From: Methanothrix harundinacea
GTDB taxonomy: Archaea > Halobacteriota > Methanosarcinia > Methanotrichales > Methanotrichaceae
Direction: 5' to 3'
Assembly: GCA_001509375.1 (NCBI GenBank)
Contig: LGFT01000001.1
Coordinates: 1 to 64,000 of the forward strand
Length of the DNA: 64,000 nucleotides
Of the stretch, positions 1 through 7,866 are shown one piece after another. A program made the position numbers and the translations under genes. The notes below the pieces were generated by a model, which worked only from the letters and a program-made list of their open reading frames with translations, searched no databases and had not been told where the DNA came from. Each line of letters begins with the position of its first letter. Position 1 is the first letter of the stretch.

Positions 1-19
1 TGCCGTCTCTCCTTCGTGA

Positions 20-166
20 GGCGAGTGCCTCTACTTCAGTTTCACGGTCCTGACGGGGATTCACCCGGTGGGGCTCTGCAAGTACGCGGTGATGATATAG
101 GGCGTCCTCTGGTATCTCTTCCACGCGCTCTTCGTGGTCGTGATGGCGAAAAAGATCACAAGGTGA
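20..166 (+). pseudogene. Remnant of a two-helix ion-channel-like protein
   Basis: The frame from base 20 reads LYFSFTVLTG, then an in-frame TAG at 98-100, then GVLWYLF and VVVMAKKITR before TGA at 164-166. A YFSFxxLT pore-helix-like stretch followed by a second hydrophobic helix and a short basic tail resembles the end of a potassium-channel pore domain. No intact TxGYGD filter is visible, and the frame is also closed by TGA at 17-19. The TAG is one base away from CAG (Gln). I infer a decayed C-terminal fragment. Family assignment is by eye only. Confidence 0.4.
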
Positions 167-181
167 GCGAGAACGAGTTTC

Positions 182-315
182 GTGGGCCGCCTTTATCGCC
201 ACCTTCGCGAGAAAGTGGCAGCGGTGATGCGGGCACAGGAGGGCGCGCCCCTCCGCCAAGCGCCCGCCGGGCGGTCCCGCCCCAGGTGCTCGACAACGGA
301 AGGGGCGGCAGGGGA
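182..315. repeat. Hairpin-rich direct repeat, copy A
   Basis: This stretch aligns with 1198-1335 over about 130 bases at roughly 80 percent identity. Both copies contain an interrupted inverted repeat (GCCACxTT, a 6-base loop, AAAGTGGC) and a second GC-rich hairpin (CCCGCC/GGGCGG). The two copies bracket the AbrB/PIN toxin-antitoxin genes. In one frame both read WAAFIATFARKWQR then stop, and the three differences inside that stretch are all at third codon positions. The element could therefore be a duplicated gene end or a structured mobile repeat. Confidence 0.6.
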
Positions 316-385
316 TGGTCATGTCTTGAACTCCAGTGGGTTGTGAGAACCGGAGACGTTTTATGGGATAAATGGGTTAAATGGG

Positions 386-667
386 ATGGAGTTGACCGAG
401 GATATGCCGCTCGCCAAAATCGATGATAGAGGGAGGGTGCAGCTTCCGAGCAATCTGCGAAGGAAGATGAAGCTGAAAGAAGGAGACGAGTTCGCGGTGG
501 AAGACCTCGGAGAGGATACGATCATCCTCAAGAGGATCGACCTTCGAGCGCTGCTGAAAGACGCGATAGATAAGGCCAAGTCTGTCGATCTCGAAGAGCT
601 GGAACGGGAGATCGAAGAGGAGAGCAATCAACTTGCCCGCCAGAAGTTCAAGGTATCTCCTCGATAA
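386..667 (+). CDS. AbrB/MazE-type antitoxin of a type II toxin-antitoxin pair
   Basis: This 93-residue protein has a swapped-hairpin AbrB DNA-binding domain at its N-terminus: MPLAKIDDRGRVQLPSNLRR, then a KEGDEF turn and an ILKR strand. An acidic, helical C-terminal half (about residues 50-80) is the usual toxin-wrapping region. An ATG at 404 starts exactly at the canonical MPLAKID and may be the true start. The gene overlaps the downstream PIN toxin by 35 bases. Established for the family: the antitoxin neutralises the toxin and represses the shared promoter. The pair lies between two copies of a direct repeat. Confidence 0.82.
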   Translation: MELTEDMPLAKIDDRGRVQLPSNLRRKMKLKEGDEFAVEDLGEDTIILKRIDLRALLKDAIDKAKSVDLEELEREIEEESNQLARQKFKVSPR

Positions 668-1073
668 CACGGTCTTCATCGCCGCAGTTAAACGCGGATG
701 GACCAAGAGCACCGAACTCGTATGTTACCTTTTGGACGGGCCAGCGGAGCTTTTTGCAGATGAGCTTCTCATCTTTGAATACGAGAGATACGCCGAGGCG
801 TTGGACGCATCCGACCTGTTGAACTATCTGAAAAAGGCGGTGATACAGGTCAATCCCACCCAGGCGGAGATAGATGCTTGTGCACCATTCTTCCCCGAGA
901 GCGAGCTTTCGGACGTCGTCCATGCTGCAACCTGCCTCCATCTCGATGCGGTTCTGATCACCAATGATAAGCACTTCGACAGAATCAATGAGGACGGGCT
1001 CATCGAGGTCTGGAGCAATACCAAAGCTATCAGAAGGCTCCTCGACGGCGTGGAGGATTACGAAGACCTTTAG
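633..1073 (+). CDS. PIN-domain toxin (VapC-like ribonuclease)
   Basis: The 146-residue product is a PIN-domain protein, expected to be a Mg-dependent endoribonuclease held inactive by the upstream AbrB protein. The acidic residues expected of PIN domains are visible: D11 in LLDNTVF, E49 in IFEYERY, D94 in LSDVVHAAT, and D112 with D116 in ITNDKHFD. Length is normal for VapC-like toxins. The best start is TTG at 633, because no ATG lies upstream of LLDNT. It overlaps the antitoxin end, as is common in such pairs. The RNA target cannot be told from sequence. Confidence 0.85.
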   Translation: MPARSSRYLLDNTVFIAAVKRGWTKSTELVCYLLDGPAELFADELLIFEYERYAEALDASDLLNYLKKAVIQVNPTQAEIDACAPFFPESELSDVVHAATCLHLDAVLITNDKHFDRINEDGLIEVWSNTKAIRRLLDGVEDYEDL

Positions 1074-1197
1074 AGGGCCATCCCCAGTATTGGAAATGAG
1101 CTTCTGCCGCCTTCTCCAACCTTCACCGTGACCATATATTACATATTTTATATATAATACCTAGCAATACGAATTCAGGCCGTATTCGGCACCTTTA

Positions 1198-1335
1198 TGT
1201 GGGCCGCCTTCATCGCCACTTTCGCGAGAAAGTGGCAGCGATGATGCGGGCGCTAGGTGGGTGCGCGCCCCTCTCCCGCCGCCCGGCGGGCGGTCCCGCC
1301 CCCGGTCCGGCGACGGCGGGGGGGCCTGGAGGGCC
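1198..1335. repeat. Hairpin-rich direct repeat, copy B
   Basis: This is the second copy of the repeat at 182-315, in the same orientation. Here the stem GCCACTTT/AAAGTGGC is perfect, and it is followed by a GC-rich hairpin around 1278-1300. Immediately upstream (about 1130-1165) is a very AT-rich patch with several TATA-like words. Immediately downstream is another antitoxin-like gene. Confidence 0.6.
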
Positions 1336-1389
1336 ACTCACGCGCTTATGGGCAAGCATCGGGATAGTATTTAGTAGTAACTACAACTG

Positions 1390-1581
1390 ATGGTGAAGGT
1401 GGAAGAGATGGCTCTAACGGAAGTCAATAGAGAGAACGCCGACCTGCAAGCCTCCGACTCCGATGGGGAGTTCAGCAAAGAGTTAATAGCGGAGGTGCTT
1501 GAAGCCGAAAAGGAGGGCAAGACGGGCCTGTGCAAGCGGTTTGATAGCGTGGATGACCTGCTGGCTTCTCTCGACGAATAA
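1390..1581 (+). CDS. Small antitoxin-like protein
   Basis: This 63-residue acidic protein ends in RFDSVDDLLASLDE. The tail resembles the C-termini of short RelB/VapB-like antitoxins, where a helix with a DLLxSL motif contacts the toxin. An alternative ATG at 1408 gives MALTEVN. It directly follows repeat copy B. In an overlapping frame downstream is a short toxin-like peptide with no complete gene, so the partner appears lost. Assignment rests on tail similarity and position only. Confidence 0.5.
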   Translation: MVKVEEMALTEVNRENADLQASDSDGEFSKELIAEVLEAEKEGKTGLCKRFDSVDDLLASLDE

Positions 1582-1674
1582 AAAAGCTGTCCGACTTTTA
1601 TCGGCCTGAAAAGGCCCAAACCTTCGACGACGCTTTCAGACGCCTAACAAAAAAAGATGAAGTTTTAGGGAGGG
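1575..1674 (+). pseudogene. Possible remnant of a RelE/ParE-type toxin
   Basis: In the frame one base off the upstream antitoxin-like gene, the bases read KKLSDFYRPEKAQ and FDDAFRRLTKKDEVL. The second part resembles the start of RelE-family toxins (FxxAxKRLxKKD). No start codon precedes it, and the similarity is lost after about 1670. A decayed toxin next to its antitoxin is the natural reading, but the stretch is too short to prove it. Confidence 0.28.
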
Positions 1675-1775
1675 GAGCATTCACTGTCCCCCTGTCATCT
1701 TCAACAATGTTAACTATTTTTTCACAGTCCTGTGGTCAGCCATCTTTCCCTCTTGATTGTGAAGGTAGGATGGTA

Positions 1776-2744
1776 TCATTTCGACCGGCGCTCTTGCTCG
1801 TTTTTCCGGGTCCACCATGTGGCTAGGATTGGGCCTGAGATGTTGTGCCAAACGCTGAATATGGCCCCTGGTATCGCGGCCACGGGGTTGAAGTGGGCCA
1901 GGGCCAGGGCCGCGGCGAGCCCCGAGTTCTGCATCCCCACCTCCACGGCGATGGCCCTTTTCTTTGCCTCCGTCGCCCCGACGGCCGAGCCCGCGCCGTA
2001 GCCTAGGAGGAGGCCCAGGAGGTTGTGAAGGATCACCACGGCAAAGATGGCTTGGGAAGTTGAGATGATCTGGCCGGCGTTGGCGCCGATGATCGCCCCG
2101 ACGACGGCAACGATCGCTACAACCGAGACCAGGGGCAAGACAGCGATCCACCGGTTCACAGCCTCCTCGAAACGGAGGTGGAGGACCAGGCCCAAAAGGA
2201 TGGGGAAGAGGACGATCTTGACGATGGAGACGAAGAGATCTCCCGCTGAGACCGGAGCCCAAGCTCCAGCGAGGAGGAGGGTGACAAGGGGGGTCATCAC
2301 CGGGGAGATGAGGGTCGAAGCGGTGGTCATGGCCACTGAAAGGGCTACGTCGCCTTTGGCGAGGTAGGTGATGACGTTGGAGGCTGTGCCTCCTGGACAG
2401 GCTCCCAGGAGAACGACCCCAACGGCTATCTCTCCTGGAAGGCGGAACGCCTCGGCGATACCATAAGCGAGGAGGGGCATGATGGTATACTGGGCGACGA
2501 CTCCGACGGCTACCTCCTTCGGCCTGACGAGGACCTCCCTGAAATCCTCGACTCGGAGGGTCATCCCCATACCGAACATGATTACTCCCAATAGCAGCGA
2601 TACGTGGGGGAGGATGCCTCGGAAGGTCGAAGGATGCAAAAGGCCGATGATGGCGGCGAGGAGAACCCAGATAGCGAAATAGCGGCTGGCAACCTGGCTG
2701 AGGGCGTTCAACATGCTCAAAAATTTCATATATGCCTCGATCAT
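1776..2744 (-). CDS. Bile acid:sodium symporter (BASS) family transporter
   Basis: The 322-residue protein is almost entirely hydrophobic, with about nine to ten predicted membrane helices. Family signatures include GVIMFGMGMTL in the early helices, LLGACPGGTASNVITYLAKGD (the crossover and sodium-site region) and EVGMQNSGLAAALA near the end. Members take up organic anions such as bile acids, pantoate or keto acids with sodium. The substrate here cannot be assigned, and in a methanogen a small carboxylate or coenzyme precursor is more likely than bile acid. It lies downstream of the glycosyltransferase gene on the same strand, after an AT-rich gap (2745-2809) that probably holds its own promoter and the upstream terminator. 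Confidence 0.88.
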   Translation of the reverse strand: MIEAYMKFLSMLNALSQVASRYFAIWVLLAAIIGLLHPSTFRGILPHVSLLLGVIMFGMGMTLRVEDFREVLVRPKEVAVGVVAQYTIMPLLAYGIAEAFRLPGEIAVGVVLLGACPGGTASNVITYLAKGDVALSVAMTTASTLISPVMTPLVTLLLAGAWAPVSAGDLFVSIVKIVLFPILLGLVLHLRFEEAVNRWIAVLPLVSVVAIVAVVGAIIGANAGQIISTSQAIFAVVILHNLLGLLLGYGAGSAVGATEAKKRAIAVEVGMQNSGLAAALALAHFNPVAAIPGAIFSVWHNISGPILATWWTRKNEQERRSK

Positions 2745-2809
2745 ATCGGTCGCAGATTTCAGCTGTTATGACCCAACAAAATTTATTTATTTTTTAACTT
2801 TTTAAAATT

Positions 2810-3730
2810 TCAGTTCTTTTTCTTTTGATTTTTGTATATCTCCCTCAAAACCTCCTGGTGCATTGAGGCTACGGCATCTCCGAGGATGCCCATGAAGAAG
2901 AGCTGGAATCCCACTATGATCAGAAGGGCCGTCAGGATCGTCAGGGGTATGTGCTCAGTCCGGGTGGTGAGCCACTCGATGGCGACGTACAGGCCGATGA
3001 CAAATCCGGCCGCGCCAAAGAAAGAGCCCATAAGGCCGAAGTAAAAGAGCGGGTTGTGCGTCTTGGCCATGCGATATATGGTGACTATGATCCTGGCACC
3101 GTCCATGAAAGGATTGAGTTTCGTCCTGGTGCCCCTCGACCTCGACTGGTAAGTTATGGGAACCTCGGCGATATTGAGCCCCTTTTTGACGCTGTCGACG
3201 GTCATCTCGGTCTCGATCTCAAATCCTGTCATGGAGAGGTCGAGGCGGCTGACACTCTCTCGGGTGAAGGCCCGATATCCCGTAAGGATGTCGTTTAAGG
3301 GAACGTCGTATATCAGACGAAAGAAAAAGTTGATCAGCTTATTTCCCACCGAGTTCAGTCGCGTCAGGGCCCCTTTCTGGAGGTTTCCGAACCGATTTCC
3401 CATGACGTGGTCGGCCTTTCCCCCGAGGACGGGATCGAGGAGGAGGTGGACTTCCGAGGGGAGATAAGTCCCGTCACCGTCGATCATCACGATGTAATCC
3501 GATTCGATAAGATCGAAGGCCTCATTGAGAGCCTGGCCCTTCCCCTTGCCGCTCTGGACGGCGACCCGCGCCCCTGCCGCTCTAGCTCGCTCGCGGGTCC
3601 GATCGCAGCTGTGGCCGTCGATCACCAGGATATCTTCGAAACCCATCGCTCTGAACTCGTCGATCACCTCGGCGATGGCATCCTCCTCGTTGAGGGTCGG
3701 TATCAGAATGCAGACGTCTTTGAGGGTCAA
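2810..3730 (-). CDS. aglJ: Family 2 glycosyltransferase, AglJ/DPM1-like
   Basis: A GT2 catalytic domain fills residues 1-220: IPTLNEED at 10-17, VIDGHSCDRTRE around 37-48 and the metal-binding VMIDGDGTY at 81-89. Two membrane helices follow near residues 225-250 and 262-287. This layout matches archaeal AglJ-type enzymes, which transfer the first sugar from a nucleotide donor to dolichol phosphate for protein N-glycosylation. A plain dolichyl-phosphate mannose or glucose synthase is the alternative. A phosphomannomutase gene lies 80 bases upstream on the same strand, which fits sugar supply for the same pathway. Length is usual for the family. Confidence 0.82.
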   Translation of the reverse strand: MTLKDVCILIPTLNEEDAIAEVIDEFRAMGFEDILVIDGHSCDRTRERARAAGARVAVQSGKGKGQALNEAFDLIESDYIVMIDGDGTYLPSEVHLLLDPVLGGKADHVMGNRFGNLQKGALTRLNSVGNKLINFFFRLIYDVPLNDILTGYRAFTRESVSRLDLSMTGFEIETEMTVDSVKKGLNIAEVPITYQSRSRGTRTKLNPFMDGARIIVTIYRMAKTHNPLFYFGLMGSFFGAAGFVIGLYVAIEWLTTRTEHIPLTILTALLIIVGFQLFFMGILGDAVASMHQEVLREIYKNQKKKN

Positions 3731-3810
3731 TTTTGATCAGCTCGGTCTCGATATGGGAAAGGGTGATCGAGTGGTATATCTCGATCTGGGCGGCCGATTT
3801 ATAGCTCTTT

Positions 3811-5121
3811 TCACCTCAGGGCCCCTTTGATGAAACCCTCAAACCTATTTACCAGCTCTTCCCCGTCCCCTTTAGTTGTCTCGACGTAGAGCCTGATAAG
3901 GGGTTCGGTGTTGGAGGGTCTTATGAGGACGCTATAGTCCTCAGAACAGATCTTGAGGCCGTCGGTGGTGTCCGGCTCCAGAGATGCCAGATCGCCCGCA
4001 AGCCGTCTCATCACCTCGGCTGGAGATCCTTCTATCCTGATGCTCTTCTGGATGTAGGGGTAGTCGGGGATGGTGTCCGCAAGGTCCGATAGCTTCTCGC
4101 CCCGGGATATCACCTCGCCGAGGGCCAAGCTCATGGCGAAGGGGTCGTCTGAAAGCTGGAACTCCGAGAGGAAGAAGTGGGCGCTTCGCTCGACACCGAG
4201 GACAGCGCCCTCGTTTTTGACCCGGTTGGCGACGTAGACGTCTCCGACCCTCTCCCTGATCACCTCGATCCCCAGGGGTTCCAGCTCCCGCTCCAGGATA
4301 ATAGAGCAGTCGAAGCCCGCCACCACCTTGTCGCCGGGGCCGTATCTCTCCTTGGCTAGAATCACCGCCACCTTCTCGGGAGTTACGATCCGCCCCAGAT
4401 CGTCGATGGCCAGGCCCCGATCGGCATCGGGGTCGAAGCCGACTCCGTAATCGGCACCTGTCTTCACAACCGTATTTGCCGCCACCTTCAGGGACTCTTC
4501 GGTGGGGGCCGGGCCACGGCCTGGAAACAGACCATCTGGCTTGCCGTTGATCACCCTCCCGTCGAAGTCTAGCCTCTGGTAGAGAAGGGACATACCGCAG
4601 GCCGAGCCGTTACCCATGTCCAGGACGATCCTGAGGGGCCGCTCGAAATCCAGTTTGTCCTCGACGTAATCGGCGTACCTCTTGATGGCATCTTCAGGGG
4701 CGCGGTCGGTCTTTTTCCCCTCGCCCTCCCGAAAAGCGCCCTTCTCGTAGAGGTCCATCATCTCGGTCTTGTGGTAGAGCATCCCGTAGCCTTCAGTGGT
4801 CCTGAACCTGATCCCGTTGTACTCGGCCGGGTTGTGAGAGGCCGAGATGTAGGCTGCGGCATCTAAGCCTCCTCTCCAGGTCTCAAAGCTGATAATCGAT
4901 ATCGGTAAAACCCCATAGCTCTCAACGTCGCATCCAGTGGATAAGACCCCTTCGAGAAAGGCCCTTTCCACCGAGGGACCGCTCTTCCTGGTGTCCCTCC
5001 CGAGGGCGATCCTGCCTTCGGGAAGGTAGGATCCCAGGGCTTTTCCCACCCTTTTTGCGATATCCTCGGTGAACTCTGTTCCATAGACGCCTCTCACGTC
5101 ATACGCTCTGAAGACTGTCAC
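3811..5121 (-). CDS. Phosphomannomutase/phosphoglucomutase
   Basis: The 436-residue enzyme belongs to the alpha-D-phosphohexomutase superfamily. Visible signatures are the phosphoserine loop ISASHNP (Ser95 the likely phosphorylated residue), the metal loop DPDADRGLAID near residue 230, and the C-terminal phosphate-binding loop RPSNTEPLIRLYVE. It interconverts hexose 6- and 1-phosphates, giving mannose 1-phosphate or glucose 1-phosphate for nucleotide sugars. A glucosamine phosphomutase role cannot be excluded by eye. The downstream AglJ-like transferase on the same strand suggests supply of sugar for surface glycans. The start opens directly at MTVFRAYDVRGVYG, the normal N-terminus. Confidence 0.9.
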   Translation of the reverse strand: MTVFRAYDVRGVYGTEFTEDIAKRVGKALGSYLPEGRIALGRDTRKSGPSVERAFLEGVLSTGCDVESYGVLPISIISFETWRGGLDAAAYISASHNPAEYNGIRFRTTEGYGMLYHKTEMMDLYEKGAFREGEGKKTDRAPEDAIKRYADYVEDKLDFERPLRIVLDMGNGSACGMSLLYQRLDFDGRVINGKPDGLFPGRGPAPTEESLKVAANTVVKTGADYGVGFDPDADRGLAIDDLGRIVTPEKVAVILAKERYGPGDKVVAGFDCSIILERELEPLGIEVIRERVGDVYVANRVKNEGAVLGVERSAHFFLSEFQLSDDPFAMSLALGEVISRGEKLSDLADTIPDYPYIQKSIRIEGSPAEVMRRLAGDLASLEPDTTDGLKICSEDYSVLIRPSNTEPLIRLYVETTKGDGEELVNRFEGFIKGALR

Positions 5122-5181
5122 ATTTAAGTGGGGGTCAGTCGATCTAAAATAGTTTTCGAAATCAGCCTGGCCTTTCTCTTG

Positions 5182-5961
5182 CTACTCGAGCGCCTCCGGC
5201 GCCTCGACCGCCCCGACGGCGTGGCCGGACCTTATCGATCGGATCCTCACATGTACCCTATCGCCTACCGACGCACCGGGAACGAAGACCTTGAACCCCT
5301 CGACCTCGGCGATTCCATCTCCAGACTTGCCGATACCGACGATCTCCAGGTCCAAAACGTCTCCCACCTTCACCGGCGGCAAAAAGAAGCCCTGGCCGAC
5401 GACGTACATCTCGGCGCTCTCCTTCCGGGAGGCGGCCGGCGAGTGGGCCTGAGCCCTCCTGAAGTTCTCCCTCACCTCAGAGAGAAAGTCCAGGAAGGTG
5501 TCCCCCTGGAATACCTTGACCAGGAAGTTTCCGCCGGGTTCGAGGACTTCCTTTGCCACTCGAAGGGCTGACGAGGAGAGGTCGATGGACCGCGCGTGGT
5601 CGAGGGTCCAGTTCCCCGAGAGGTTCGGCGCTGCATCGCAGATCACGACGTTGGCCTTTCCGCCGAGGGCCTCAGTCATCAGCTCCAAGGTCTCCGGGGC
5701 GGTGATGTCGGCCTTGATCGTCGTGACGCCGTCGATCGGCTCGATGGGTAAAAGGTCGACTCCCACTACACGGCCGCCGGAGATCTCCTTTGCCACCTGG
5801 AGCCAACCGCCCGGGGCGGCCCCCAGGTCCAGGACCGCGTCGCCCCTCCTAATCAGCCGGAACCTCTTGTTTATCTGCTGGAGTTTGAAGGCCGATCGAG
5901 CTCTGTATCCCTCGGACTTGGCCTTTCTATAGAAGTAGTCCTTTCTATCCCTGGCCATCAT
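5182..5961 (-). CDS. rlmE: RlmE/FtsJ-type 23S rRNA 2'-O-methyltransferase with TRAM domain
   Basis: The FtsJ fold shows the catalytic lysine in SAFKLQQI, the SAM loop VLDLGAAPGGWLQV and the VICDAAPNLSG motif. A C-terminal TRAM RNA-binding domain occupies about the last 60 residues (from VKVGDVLDLEIVG). Archaeal members combine these two domains, whereas bacterial RlmE lacks TRAM. The predicted activity is 2'-O-methylation of a uridine in the 23S A-loop. The ATG at 5961 is preferred over the TTG at 5979: a minus-strand TATA box at 5981-5990 would start the transcript near 5960, and MARDRKDYFYRKA is the usual N-terminus. It heads a minus-strand run followed by the mutase and glycosyltransferase genes. 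Confidence 0.9.
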   Translation of the reverse strand: MMARDRKDYFYRKAKSEGYRARSAFKLQQINKRFRLIRRGDAVLDLGAAPGGWLQVAKEISGGRVVGVDLLPIEPIDGVTTIKADITAPETLELMTEALGGKANVVICDAAPNLSGNWTLDHARSIDLSSSALRVAKEVLEPGGNFLVKVFQGDTFLDFLSEVRENFRRAQAHSPAASRKESAEMYVVGQGFFLPPVKVGDVLDLEIVGIGKSGDGIAEVEGFKVFVPGASVGDRVHVRIRSIRSGHAVGAVEAPEALE

Positions 5962-5980
5962 TGGGGCTTTCGAGTCCAAG

Positions 5981-5990
5981 GTAATAAAGA
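5981..5990 (-). promoter_or_regulatory. TATA box for rlmE
   Basis: On the minus strand this reads TCTTTATTAC. Its centre is about 26 bases from the ATG at 5961, so the transcript would be leaderless or nearly so. Confidence 0.5.
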
Positions 5991-6038
5991 GCTGCGGTTC
6001 GCCAAGCCCGAAAGTCGCAGGATCTCCTTCAGCCCACG

Positions 6039-6420
6039 ATGGCAGAAGGGATCGATCGCTATATCAAAAACGCCGGCTTGGCGTCCTCCGAGGGAATCAT
6101 CGCCGATTATCTGAGGGAGATGTGCCGGGGCACGGAAGAGATATCGCGCCTTTTTTTGACCCACGGCCATCCGGACCATATTGGGGCTGCAAAGGCGATA
6201 AAAGATCTCTCAGGCTGCTCTGTGGCACCTCATCCGGCAGACAAGGACTGGATAGAGAAGACCCCACCAGCAAGAGAGAGAGCGACCCGCCCAGGGCTTC
6301 AAGGATCTGGTGGCTGTCTCAGTCCAGATCGACGAGATCCTTCGGGATGGAACTTCCTCGACCTGGGAGACGGTTTAAAAGATCGAAGTGCTCCACACCC
6401 CTGGCCAAATCACCTGATAC
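6039..6420 (+). pseudogene. Decayed metallo-beta-lactamase-fold hydrolase
   Basis: The first part reads FLTHGHPDHIGAAKAIKD, the metal-binding HxHxDH motif, followed by a helix and a CSVAPHPAD strand. After about base 6285 the homologous reading moves to another frame (GFKDLVAVSVQIDEILRDG), meets a TAA at 6377-6379, then continues KIEVLHTPGQIT and stops. LHTPGQ corresponds to the family's HTPGHSPG motif with the histidine lost. The N-terminal strands and the C-terminal half are missing. A frameshift, a stop and truncation at both ends make this a pseudogene, probably of a glyoxalase-II-like hydrolase. Confidence 0.75.
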
Positions 6421-6508
6421 AATACAAATCCTGGTAAGATACAAAATTAGAGGGCATTGATTCAAGGAGCCTTTTCGATATCAGCAAAAATATTTATCCG
6501 TCTCCCCG

Positions 6509-7813
6509 CTATTGCAGATGCGGTCCACCGCGGCTGTATGTCACCTTGTCCAGGAAAGCCAAGCCGTCGAAGTCGGTGAGATTCCGAGGGGTCAACGGGA
6601 AGTAGGTCTGGTTCTTGACGCTCCCCGACCGAATCGGGAGGGATCCGATCTCCGAGGCGGAAAGCCCCCGAACCCCGGATGTCGGTATGAAGAGCCCCCA
6701 TCCCGACCTCGATGCTGCGGCGAGCCTCGCCTCGATGGTGCCAGGTTCGGGCTCACCAATCCCGTTCTCCTCGGAGACGCCGACGGCAGTTCCGATCGTC
6801 GCGTATAGGGGGCCGAAGATCTCAGCAAGGTGGGCGCCCGCGGGCCACCACCGGAGGAGGTCCGCGCCCAGCTTCCATTCTGCCTTTACCCGCGAAAGAT
6901 GGCTGTTGTGGGCAAAGACGATGACCTTTCCCCGGCCTCGCTCTCGGGAGACGATGTACTCGAGATTATTCGCCATCATCACATCGCGAAGGCCGAGGCC
7001 CATGACGATCCTCTTCCCCGGCTTGTCCGAATTTCGCGCCAGGGTTGCATGATAGTTCAGAAGCAGCCGTGCGACCTTCGCATAATGGACGGCTTCGTGG
7101 TAGCGATTTTCTCCGCCCTTGATGACGAGTTCTGGACGGCAAACCAAAAGCTCTGAGATGATCTCCTCCGTCTCGATCCGGAGCGCTGTCGCCTCGGGTG
7201 ACAGGCCCACCGATCGTCCCGGATCCATCATCGCCGCCGGATTCTCCCAGTCGGAGTCCTGGCCGAGGAGGGAGTCGATACGCTTGCGACGTGCACTGTA
7301 GCTGTCCCCGTCGATCGAGGCGAGATAATCGAGGACGAAATGGAGGACCCGGCTTGGACTATCGGCGAAGGACATCTCCGTCGGACTGTCGAAGCCATAG
7401 AACCGGAGTTTGATCCGGTGGGCTGGGTCAGAGTTGAACGTCCGCATCCACTCCACCAAATCTCGGTTCGCTTCGAGCTGGCCGAATCCGTGGCTGAACC
7501 CCTCCTCTCGTACGACCTCGTACGATGCCGGACCGCCACCGGCCACGAAATCGTTCACGGCTCTTCCTCGCGGGAAGCTGCTCTCGATGGCGATGGCGCT
7601 GTAGCCATGGACCTCGGCGAGCCGCGCAGAGAGCCGGTTTCGAAGGAGGAGGATCTCCTCGCCGCCGTGGAGCGACTCGCCGAGGCCGAGGAGCACTGCC
7701 GAGCTGCCGAGGGTGGCGACGATCCGGTCGATGGCTTTGTTGAAGGCCTCGGACGAATCTAGGGAGAACGGGGCCGCCTCGCGGCGAATCCAGTCGTCGA
7801 GGGTATGGATCAT
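6509..7813 (-). CDS. Erythromycin esterase family protein
   Basis: The 434-residue product matches the erythromycin-esterase/EreA-like fold. The motifs are LLGLGESLHGGEE (catalytic Glu/His cluster), AIAIESSFPRGRAVNDF and VIVFAHNSHLSRV. In bacterial resistance enzymes these residues hydrolyse macrolide rings. In environmental archaea macrolide resistance is not expected, since their ribosomes are naturally insensitive, so another ester or lactone substrate is likely. The ATG at 7813 is chosen, though a GTG at 7828 would add five residues. The gene stands alone between a pseudogene and leuS. Family assignment is firm and substrate unknown. Confidence 0.85.
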   Translation of the reverse strand: MIHTLDDWIRREAAPFSLDSSEAFNKAIDRIVATLGSSAVLLGLGESLHGGEEILLLRNRLSARLAEVHGYSAIAIESSFPRGRAVNDFVAGGGPASYEVVREEGFSHGFGQLEANRDLVEWMRTFNSDPAHRIKLRFYGFDSPTEMSFADSPSRVLHFVLDYLASIDGDSYSARRKRIDSLLGQDSDWENPAAMMDPGRSVGLSPEATALRIETEEIISELLVCRPELVIKGGENRYHEAVHYAKVARLLLNYHATLARNSDKPGKRIVMGLGLRDVMMANNLEYIVSRERGRGKVIVFAHNSHLSRVKAEWKLGADLLRWWPAGAHLAEIFGPLYATIGTAVGVSEENGIGEPEPGTIEARLAAASRSGWGLFIPTSGVRGLSASEIGSLPIRSGSVKNQTYFPLTPRNLTDFDGLAFLDKVTYSRGGPHLQ

Positions 7814-7866
7814 GGCGGTGGCGGTCACATCCTAAATTCGGTAATTTTCTACACTCCTCTCGATCT

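Noticed and set aside
98..100. In-frame TAG read as pyrrolysine
   Set aside because: The surrounding sequence is degraded, another stop lies at 17-19, and nothing in the window suggests pyrrolysine use.
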